DNA from: Gnetum montanum
Lineage: Eukaryota > Streptophyta > Gnetopsida > Gnetales > Gnetaceae
Assembly: GCA_015680685.1 (NCBI GenBank)
Contig: MNCI01012738.1
Location: 211,975 to 240,559, forward strand
Reading direction: 5' to 3'
DNA: 28,585 bases
In this document: in pieces, positions 1-7,599 of the stretch
Numbering within the stretch: position 1 is the stretch's first letter
Layout of the letters: the number at the start of each line of letters is the position of its first letter
Made by a program: the position numbers and the translations under genes
The notes under the pieces: model-generated
The model's input: the letters and a program-made list of their open reading frames with translations, nothing else
What the model was told of the DNA's origin: nothing
Database searches by the model: none

Positions 1-254
1 CCCCCCCGCTATCACACCTAAGGGTTTGCTGGGTAGGAGCTTTACACTATCATTTATGCTATTCATCAGCCCTATAATGGTTCTCTTGACTTTAGCTAAC
101 ATGTTTTACTGTGCAATTGATACCACTGTTGATACCTCAGGCCCATCTGCAATCCGTCTACGACCATGGACCAAGACCCCTGATAAATTTACCTTCATGG
201 AAGGGGTGGTCGATGACATGATTGACCGTTTGAATCTGGTAAACCTAGAATTGG

Positions 255-343
255 GTAAGTTAAAGTGCTACATTGTACTCTTTATTGTCATTGCATTCAC
301 CATGTCGCCATGACTACTGAATTTTTTTGTGTGTGATTAGCAG
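255..343 (+). other. Candidate intron 1 of the antisense gene remnant
   Basis: An 89-bp interval begins with GTAAGT and ends with a T-rich tract followed by TTAGCAG. Removing it joins the first G of a codon to CC, giving GCC (Ala), and the downstream frame continues with plausible protein sequence (SCLKWDPKQVVEVNAM). Conserved ends, a short plant-like length and frame continuity support it. Splicing itself is inferred. Confidence 0.55.
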
Positions 344-1162
344 CCTCTTGTCTCAAGTGGGACCCCAAACAAGTAGTTGAGGTCAATGCCATGCCTGAAT
401 TTCCACCAGATGTGATTGAAGTACCTCATCACATATAGGACAAGACAAGCCAATGTGCCCTGTACTAGGCATGCTCCCTATGGGAATGCAGGCATGTGAA
501 CAAAGACCTCTAGAAATGGGTACAGAGGCTTGAGAAGGAGAAGGCTAACCTGATCGCCGAGGTGGGAGATCTTTGTTCTAGGAACAAATTCCTGTTGGCT
601 CAAGACACTAATGATGGAAGTTGACACATGGCTATCATTGACTACGCAAGCTATTGGATGGCTGTACGGTGCAACAATGAGACTACTTGTGAGATAATAG
701 ATCAGTGCATGCAAATGGACTTGTTAGCCCAGAAGAACCAAGACTGGAAAGATTACAGTGCTAAGGTTTATGAGTGGGCGTAGGCAAAAAAACCATAAGC
801 ATATGTATAAGCTAGAACATGCCACCTACCATAACCCATATAGGGATGCCTCAGTCAAGTCGCATACATACAAAGTATTTGTTGATGTCATTGGTGCTTC
901 TGGGGCTTACGACAGGTTCATGCAATAGGTGACAGTGAGTGAATCCCCTAAGAGGGAAGTGATCTTTCCTATGGATGAGATAACCATCGCCGCCTTTTCT
1001 CCAGAACCCCCATGGTGGACATCCATAGAGAAGGAGAAAGTTGCAGCAAGCGCTAATTTAGGCGACAAGAATTGGGCTAACATCACAAAATAGGAGGTCT
1101 TACAACACCTCGCAGCAAGCCTGGATCGAACACCCCCTAAGATAGATGTGGGGCCATCTTGA

Positions 1163-1248
1163 GTGAGTTAGTTTCTAGTGTTGTAATAATTTATTTTATT
1201 TCATCCTTCATTATAGCTTCAACTAACTAGTTTGTTTTTATGGTATAG
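1163..1248 (+). other. Candidate intron 2 of the antisense gene remnant
   Basis: An 86-bp interval starts with GTGAGT and ends with TATAG after a T-rich stretch. It lies between codons: the codon just before it is TGA at 1160-1162 (probably a former CGA), and the exon after it starts DLGENTGP. The next exon ends with a stop after an acidic run, so the intron gives a sensible C-terminus. Confidence 0.5.
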
Positions 1249-1494
1249 GATCTAGGTGAAAACACGGGGCCTAATGAAGTAGAGAACGATGGAGAGGATG
1301 AAGGGTCATAGCGTAGTAGCTAACCATTTTATTTGAATTCAAAGAATGTTACAAACATTATTAATTTGTAAAAGCGAGAAAAAAATGAAATACGAAGAGA
1401 TCAATTTTGCTTATGTGTTATGTGTTGTAGTTATTTTTATTTCATTTTATTCTCTTTTTATTTATGAATTGAACTCGTTAGGAGCATATTGTTT

Positions 1495-1650
1495 TAGTTT
1501 TAGGCCATTTTGGGCCATAATGATAGTTTAAGGCCATTTCGGTCTATCGCTAGTTTTAGGCCATTTTGGGCCATCGCTAGTTTTAGGCCATTTCGGGCCG
1601 TTAGATGATGGTAAGGGAAAATTTTGCTAGTTTTAGGCCTTAGCGGGCTG
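1495..1650. repeat. 27-bp tandem repeat, about five units
   Basis: Units beginning TAGTTTTAGGCCATTT start at 1495, 1524, 1551, 1578 and 1628. Two consecutive spacings are exactly 27 bp, one is 29 and the last is 50, with one degraded unit between. Each unit carries GGCC and GGGCC words. On the minus strand the 27-bp period gives a 9-residue repeated peptide with the core NGLKLA, but no gene context supports translation. The array sits between the protease remnant and the antisense gene. Short arrays in non-coding parts are common in Tat-lineage elements. Confidence 0.8.
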
Positions 1651-1857
1651 TGGTGTAATGTAAATGATAGATGTAATGTGATTGGTTTAAAGAATGAATT
1701 AAACACTTAACGTAGACGAGTAAATGTGAAGTAAAAATAGAGCAAATGCATAATGAGCGTTAATTGGGTAAGGAGCAGTGGAGTTGTTACGCTACACAAG
1801 CAACGATCATCCTCACAACTTCTTTCTAATCCATCGTGGGCTTGGCAACACATAAGG
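1651..1857. other. Spacer between repeat array and protease remnant
   Basis: There is no recognisable gene here. It contains an isolated TTACGCTACAC word near 1779-1789, similar to the half-sites of the near-palindromes at 6850-7370. That may reflect a shared element sequence or chance. Confidence 0.3.
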
Positions 1858-2800
1858 TCAAGAAGCTTTGTTGCAGTACTCTTCTACGTCGTCGTCTACT
1901 GGTTGAAAAGGTAATTCATCCTACACAGTTTCATTTTCTAAGTTGGAGTCTTGTGCCGGCTCTTTTGTCAAGCAATTAGCTTCACTGGAGATAGGTGTTT
2001 CGTTCTTAGAGGTTACAACCTCTGAACCTTGCTCCATATTGATTTTTTTTATCGCTTGGGTTGGCACATCGTCACTGTGGATCGCCACCTCCTTGCCCAT
2101 GTAAGGTAGATGGATTTCTTGATGTATTGGTGAAGAGACAACTCTGAGTTGGTCTAACCATGACCTCCCCAAGATCAGGTTAAACCCAGGCATCTCTTCT
2201 ACCATGATGAATGTTGCATTTGTGGGGAACTGGTCCCCTTCCACAAAGTTAATATGGACAATCCCTTTCACCACTACCCATGCTCCATTGAATGACTTCA
2301 GGCATGATGTTGTCATGGGTTTGATTTGGTCCACCAAACCTGGTTTGTCCACTATGGGGAATAGGATGATCTTTGTAGCAGCCCCATCATCAATGTATAC
2401 TCTTCGGATCTTATGTTGACCGACCCGAATTGTGATGAATAGGGATGTTGTCATCACTTGACCCTTTTCAGGATCATCCTTAATGGACTCTTCATGGAAT
2501 CTCAACTGAGATGGTGATGGTTCTTTGGGCATAGCAGGGAGCATAATCACATGTATTTCCTTCTCCTTTGCTGGCATGCTTTCGTCAACTGCTATGGACA
2601 TTAACATGTGAACCAAATCCTCGCGATGTGCGGTGGAAGTCATTATTAGATCATACAGGCTCAAGGTTTTGTTCTTCTATTTCAAAGCCTGTTTGACCTG
2701 AGTAAGGGCATCTAGGAGGTTTAGTCCACTTCTTGGTTTCTTACCATCCTTCTCCTCCTTCATTCATCCTAGAAAATGAATTTCTCAAGGAGGAGTAGTT
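1858..2800 (-). pseudogene. Ty3/gypsy (Tat/Ogre-type) aspartic protease remnant
   Basis: This is the retropepsin domain that would cut the Gag-Pol polyprotein of an LTR retrotransposon. On the minus strand the active-site loop reads YIDDGAATKIILF near 2380-2400, where the family normally has D-(S/T/N)-G-(S/A)-S, so the second position is altered to Asp. The flap and C-terminal motif GFNLILGRSWLDQL is clear near 2160-2190. Upstream, LYDLIMTSTAHREDLVHML resembles the conserved pre-protease block of Tat/Ogre elements. A TAG at 1921-1923 (possible former CAG) is followed in the same frame by 20 codons and a TGA at 1858. No reverse transcriptase follows. It is better preserved than the other element remnants in this window but not expected to work. 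Confidence 0.8.
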
Positions 2801-3271
2801 TCAGGTTTGGGGCTAGACCCTTTTGGGCAGGATGGCGATGATTGCACACACGTAGTGGTGTTAAATTTTGGTGATGAGGTAGACGTAGATGCAAAGGACA
2901 AAGGGGTAGGCTTGGAAGGACCTGGGGTAGTACATTCCTTGGTCTTTTCATCCATCAGACACTCTTCCTGTTTCCTTGAACGGGAAGGCTATGATGCTAT
3001 CTTGTGTTGGCTTTGTGGGATGAGGGCAGTCGAGTGTTTTGGCCCCCTAATGATGAATGGTGTTTGCAGAGTTAGTGCAGGTGATGGTGCAGTTTTGAAT
3101 GTGAAGGGTGCAGGGGCCGATGTCCAAGGAGGAACCTTAAGTATAAATGGTTGTTTCTACACCATGTTGAGATGTATGAATTACAAATAGCTATTGTGGC
3201 GGTTCCGAATTACTGTCTATGCCAATCATGTTGATAATATACCTCACATCATTAGCATTGAGGGGGTCCTT
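2801..3271 (-). pseudogene. Gag-protease linker remnant
   Basis: On the minus strand this joins the Gag zinc-knuckle segment to the protease. The translation is rich in Pro, Ser, Thr and Lys (for example TPGPSKPTPLSFASTSTSS), interrupted by TAG and TGA codons, and no folded domain is evident. Low-complexity linkers of this kind occur between gag and protease in Tat/Ogre elements. A 127-codon open frame on the plus strand (2807-3190) appears to be a shadow of this linker. Confidence 0.5.
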
Positions 3272-3968
3272 CTAAACATGCATGGATTGATTCTCGAGGC
3301 AAACAGGGTTGCTTTCGTCCAGCACCAACTTCCCTTGATCGATCATCCATTGAATGTCATCTTTCAAGGCTAGAAAGTAATCCGTATCATGACCACAAAG
3401 TTGTTGGTAGTCACAAAACCGCTCCAACCTAAAATTCTTAGGAATTGGAGGCTCATTGGGCATAGCCAAGGAGGCGTTCCTAAGGAGTTCGCATACCATT
3501 GATGCCTTTTCATTACCTCCTCTGACATTCGCTTATGTTGGATGTACCTAGCCCCCAACAATTGCTTCAGAAGTTTTGAGCGCTTGACAGGAAAAGGCAT
3601 GTATTTGGAGCAATCTTTACACTCGAAGTTTGGTTTAGCTAGGGTTGACGCCTCTAGTGTCAATGTGGAGGGTTGGGTAGTGTTACTTGGATTAGGCACG
3701 GGATTAGTTGATGTTGTTGTTGCTTTTTGTTATTATTGTTGTTGGGCTTGGCCTCATTTGCCATGGTGGCCACCGTGGCTGTTGCAGCTTTGCCCTTCTC
3801 TTTGTTCTTTTTATTGTATGCATTTTTATACACAACATAGGATGGGTCTTTACTGGCCTAGGTCATTTCTTGGATGATTTTTGTCTAGGCAAAAGCTTGG
3901 CTAAGGGAGTGTGGGGCTAGGTAATACAGCTCTGATTTGATGAAATCGTTCACCGCCCCCTTGAAGAT
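3272..3968 (-). pseudogene. Gag C-terminal region with degraded zinc knuckle
   Basis: This is the nucleocapsid-like part of Gag, which packages element RNA. On the minus strand a basic segment near 3800-3850 (KNKEKGKAATATV) is followed by a segment with ECKDCSKYMPFPVKRSK near 3600-3630 and then a knuckle-like block CDYQQLCGHDTDYFLALKD near 3375-3425. Tat/Ogre Gag normally has C-x2-H, GH and a further Cys; here the last Cys position reads Tyr-Phe. The following IQWMIDQGKLVLDE matches the usual helix after the knuckle. The parts lie in more than one frame, so at least one frameshift separates them. Confidence 0.65.
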
Positions 3969-4424
3969 GGCCAGCAAATGGGCCTCCATGATAGGCTCAC
4001 GGATCTCATTCAAGGTAGCGCTCAACTACTGTATAAACCATTGCACTAACTTTAGAAGGTCTTGCTTAACACCCATCAACTAATCCAACATGAATTTAGG
4101 CTTCAAGTTATACTTGAAGTGGGTCACGAACTGGGTCAACAGCTCCTCCAGTGTCGAGATGGAGGAGCACGGGAGCGCGCGGTACCAGTCCAAGGCTTTA
4201 CTTATCAGAGACATAGAAAAGATGAAGATAATGGTATGTAGCCATTTTTGCAACAACAAAGACTCAGATATGAATGTGACTAAATGTGCGTTAGCGTCAC
4301 CCTCTCCATTGTATTTTGTGAAGTGGAGCAGTGGCATCCCAAGGGGTAGTGAAAGCATAGGAACTGTCGGGTTGATGGGGTCGTCATGGTAGAAATCCAT
4401 GAACTGTACCATTTCAGAATGCAT
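3969..4424 (-). pseudogene. Retrotransposon Gag core (retrotrans_gag-like)
   Basis: This is the capsid-like core of Gag, which assembles the particle. On the minus strand the frame contains FTKYNGEGDANAHLVTF near 4290-4340, then SKALDWYRALPCSSISTLEE and LLTQFVTHFKYN near 4100-4200. This order, an opening K-Y-x-G-x-G-D block followed by W-Y-x-x-L-P and a T-x-F-x-x-x-F block, is the hallmark of plant Ty3/gypsy Gag. Translation continues past 4080 (MEAHLLAIFKGAVNDFIK) with an internal stop. The 100-codon plus-strand frame at 4090-4392 is its shadow. Confidence 0.8.
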
Positions 4425-4539
4425 TTAACCTCTTTAGTAAGAGTCTAGATAAGCTAAAATGCTTGATCTAAACTCAAATACAATGTAGACAGTTGTGGGG
4501 TTGTACGGGAAACCATCATTGGTAGCATAGCAAGGGAAA

Positions 4540-5064
4540 TGGCCTGGCTCACTAGGGGTGCCTTTGGGGCTGCCCTTAAGAAGGGTGTCATCTATGAGGT
4601 CCACCACCCTGTGGGTGGTGCTGCTGAAGTAGCAGCCACTGGTGGTGCTATGGGGTTAGCCATTTGTGTAATCGATGGAATGGGCCATAGTCTGACACTT
4701 GGTTGTGAGACCTATGGGACTTGGTATGCTTGGTGGTAAGGGTAACATAACATCTGGTGGGGCTATGAAGTAGGGAGTAAAGAGGATGGGGTCCACCACG
4801 CGGTTGGGGATAGACTTGCCGCTGATGGTGGAACAGGTGTGGAGGATGGAATGGGAGCAGAACCTCCATGCAGCTATGAGGCAGATGCGGTGTGTACGGA
4901 GGGTAGCATAGCCATAACTGGTGCTTGATACAAGGATAGGATAGAATGAGGAGGGAGAGTGAGGGAAGAGCATGTTGATACACTGAGGGTGCAGGATGGC
5001 TACCCATGGCTGATGAAAATGTGGGTTGAGGTAGATTCATGGTGATCACGAAGGGAGCCATCAC
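4540..5064 (-). pseudogene. Proline/histidine-rich Gag linker remnant
   Basis: On the minus strand this lies between the Gag N-terminal block and the Gag core. The translation is rich in Pro, His, Ser and Tyr (for example MGSHPAPSVYQHALPSL), typical of the low-complexity segment before the core in Tat/Ogre Gag. Two overlapping minus frames are open across it, so the true frame probably shifts once. No domain can be named. Confidence 0.45.
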
Positions 5065-5199
5065 AAAAATCAGGTTTAACCTAAAGGTCGTAGTGTGAGG
5101 GATGGTTGCAGGGTAAGTCTGGCCACCCCCCTCTAACTAGGAGTCCAAATCTTCTTGTCCATTCTAAAACGCTTCATCATAATGGAAGGTTGTGTCCTA

Positions 5200-5562
5200 C
5201 TCCCTAGGCTTACTGACTCATAGCAGCTAATCGAAGATCCACTGATACATCTCCATCATGGGAATGATAACATTAGGGTTAGGGACAAACTCCCTCCCAT
5301 CTCGATAAAGAAATTCAAAACTGCGTTTGTGCTTGAGTTCTTGGCGATCTAGGGGTAGATCTACTTGGATCTTTGCGTAGATAAATTCATAATGCTCTAC
5401 GTCTTGTGCCAAGGACTTGGGTGACAAATGTCAAATCCTAAGGGACTAGCATGGCATCAACATTGGGCTAGGTGGCTGCTCAGCACCCATGGTGCTTTCA
5501 GCCAAGAAAGGAGCCTCAAGACTCAGGGTAGAAGCTGTGTTATCGTTGGAATCATCTTGCAT
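5200..5562 (-). pseudogene. Gag N-terminal block of the minus-strand element
   Basis: An ATG on the minus strand at about 5562 opens MQDDSNDNTASTLSLEAP, continues through stops near 5440-5450, and reaches a well-formed block at 5427-5227 (DVEHYEFIYAKIQVDLPLD and FVPNPNVIIPMMEMYQW). The stops after it are TAG or TGA, again possible C-to-T products. The position just upstream of the Pro-rich linker and Gag core fits a Gag N-terminus. The start codon is inferred from context only. Confidence 0.45.
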
Positions 5563-6189
5563 GGTAAAAAGGGGAGATCACAAACTAGAAACACAGAAAT
5601 GGATGGGAAATGAGAGGCTTTTCATCCTTCTGGGTTCCAAAGGAACCATCGTTACGACCAGTCTACACCACACGATGCGTAAACAACCACAAAAGGGTGT
5701 CATGTTTATGCTAGTGCGTGACAGAGTACAGAGAGCATGCAGGACTACCTGTAGGACATGGAAAAGACACCAAAATGCCCTTCTTCTAGCTCCAAAAACT
5801 GTAGGAACTAAAAACGTTAATGGCTAGAACATCGAGAGGTTGCTAGGAAAATAGTTTAACCCCAGATCCATGCGAGGGCACCTTGAATGGTCTAGTTGAT
5901 TAGACAGGGACTTAGTCGGTGTATCTTAACCTTACGTAAACATTCGTTGCAAAGCGAAACCTGCAAGATAAGTTGATGATCGATAAATGAAAAATGACAA
6001 AGATAATGCAAGACAACGATTTTAATAAGAAGATAAAAAAATGAACTCGGGTGAGAAAATGCACTGCCCCAAAGTCATGGATTTGATTCTTTGCCTTGTT
6101 CGAAAAGGTGTACAATAGGTTATGTGATACTGGAGAGACACTGCTTACGCTAAGCGGTATAGTCACAGTCTCTTTTGCTTGTTGATCCA
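5563..6189 (-). other. Probable leader between candidate LTR and gag
   Basis: No gene is recognised. In minus orientation this lies between the candidate LTR promoter and the Gag start, where a 5' leader and primer binding site would be expected. No convincing match to a tRNA 3' end was found. A 92-codon minus frame (6190-5912, starting MDQQAKETVTIPL) crosses it but resembles no known family. Confidence 0.3.
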
Positions 6190-6410
6190 TTTTCTAGGAT
6201 GTCAAAATTCTTAACTCACAAAGGGATGTTTGGATCCAACCAGAGAGCTCAAAGATAACTAGAATGCTTAAGAAAAATGCCAATAGTGCCTACTGAAAGC
6301 TAACTCAAAAGCTAACCAGCCAATGCGAAAAGCCAACAAGACAACTGCTCTTGTTGATGCCAAAGAAGCCAACGAAAAAAAGCCAACCCTTTGAGAGTTT
6401 TTTATTGGGG

Positions 6411-6420
6411 CATTTATAGG
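6411..6420 (-). promoter_or_regulatory. TATA box of candidate minus-strand LTR
   Basis: The minus strand reads CCTATAAATG, a good plant TATA consensus, about 850 bp upstream of the inferred Gag start. Transcription would be expected to begin about 30 bp further along the minus strand, near 6385. Confidence 0.4.
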
Positions 6421-6829
6421 GCTAGGAGTAGGAGAGACATGTGGTCTGGATGCCACGTGTCCTAGACCCCACAAGATTCCATCATGTCCGTAGCATGTAG
6501 GTGGGCGATGCTAGATGTGAACTTTGCTACGATGTGACTATACCACCAGAACTGCATGTGCTGGGATCTAGTGTGCTAACAATGTGAGAAAAATGGAGCT
6601 TATACTCTGGGACTATGTCTTACCTACTTTTACAAGTAGGATCAAGCATAGGAATAATATTTTGGGAGCTGACCAGGGGGATGCAAGATGGAGTAAAATT
6701 ACTGATTCCATCGAGGAGATCCCAGAGTCAGGAAGATTGTTGTTAACAAGTTCTAGAGTCACCCAAAGACGTCTTGATGCTTCTATGCTAGTGTTGCATT
6801 ACTCATGCTATTGAACATATCGATGTAGT

Positions 6830-7370
6830 GTAAGTGGCTACTTGCTACGATGTGCTACGCTACATAGCGTAGCCACTAGTCTTGACTAAAATCTGTGTTG
6901 GAGCTGAAAAGAATTTTTCTGAGGCTTGGTCATGCTAATAACTACAACTTTTGTCCAACCTGAGGGAGAGATTTTGAACTTGCGGAGCTCATGTTTGAAA
7001 CACTTGCTACTTTTGCATAGTTTCTACACTATGCTATGCTATGTAGCGTAGCACAGCATAGTGGCTAGCATATTATACATCCTTATTTAATCTGCCAATT
7101 TTTAGCATGAAACTTTGCTTGAGGCCTAAGGGCTAAGTGGGATGGGAAGTTTTGGAGGCCGAAGTCTTCTCCAAGTGCCATTTTCTTATTGGAATCACTT
7201 GTCAAGATGGGCCTTTTTGCTTTGCTTTTGCTACGCTATGCTACGTTATATAGTGTAGCATCCTATGTTGATGACTTGTTTTGCAATCATTCTATCACTT
7301 AGCACTTGGTCACTTGAGTAGCTATCTTTCAAAGCTTGCTACACTACATAGCGTAGCATAGCGTAGCAAA
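6830..7370. repeat. Four dispersed 20-bp near-palindromes, GCTACGCT-ACAT-AGCGTAGC type
   Basis: Copies lie at 6854-6873 (perfect 8-bp arms around ACAT), 7033-7052 (one arm mismatch), 7240-7259 (two) and 7338-7357 (one). Extra half-sites lie beside them (GCTACGATG near 6844, GCTACGCTAT near 7230, AGCGTAGC at 7360-7367). The spacers are unrelated, so this is a dispersed motif rather than a tandem array. They could be regulatory sites in an LTR U3 or remnants of small inverted-repeat insertions. Confidence 0.75.
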
Positions 7371-7599
7371 CTTCTTCACTAGAAAACTTGCCGAACTTTT
7401 TTGCTCATCCCAAACGCTTTCGGAAATTCCTAGCATAGTTTCTGGGTAGACTATCTATCAGGTCAATTGTCTAGTTGGGCAGGCTAGAGAGTCCAGCAGG
7501 CCTATCAGCTCTAGAGATAGAAAAATTGCCAGACTAGATAGTACAACCTTAGTGCCTACATTTTTCTATTGAATTGTCACGACACTACACTTGTGGAAG

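Larger units (their letters stand above)
2..1311 (+). pseudogene. Three-exon coiled-coil gene remnant, antisense to the adjacent gag-protease
   Basis: The product is not recognised. The frame is open from the left edge, so the 5' end is missing. Three exons fit together: 2-254, 344-1162 and 1249-1311. Intron 1 (255-343) has a GTAAGT donor and a CAG acceptor and splits a codon; intron 2 (1163-1248) has GTGAGT and ATAG ends and lies between codons. The joined product is about 378 codons. It has a charged, coiled-coil-like stretch near 515-600 (motif LEKEKANLIAEVGDL) and an acidic tail (NDGEDEGS) before a final TAG at 1309. Damage is eight in-frame stops (436, 466, 511, 622, 781, 926, 1091, 1160) and one extra base in the A7 run at 785-791. 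Inference: it is an extra antisense ORF of the neighbouring minus-strand Tat-type element, since such ORFs, some related to plant mobile domains, are known in that lineage. It could also be an unrelated host gene. No mobile-domain core is visible. Confidence 0.55.
6190..7400 (-). repeat. Candidate LTR of the minus-strand element
   Basis: In minus orientation the segment offers a repeat-rich upstream part (near-palindromes at 6854-7367), a TATA box at 6411-6420 and the leader and gag downstream, matching U3-R-U5 order. Neither boundary is defined: no clear TG/CA ends, target duplication or primer site was found, and the partner LTR would lie left of the window. The call rests on position and promoter signals only. 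Confidence 0.35.

Noticed and set aside
2807-3190. 127-codon plus-strand open frame
   Set aside because: It overlaps the gag-protease linker on the other strand, has no family resemblance, and its composition is explained by the Pro/Ser-rich minus-strand coding sequence.
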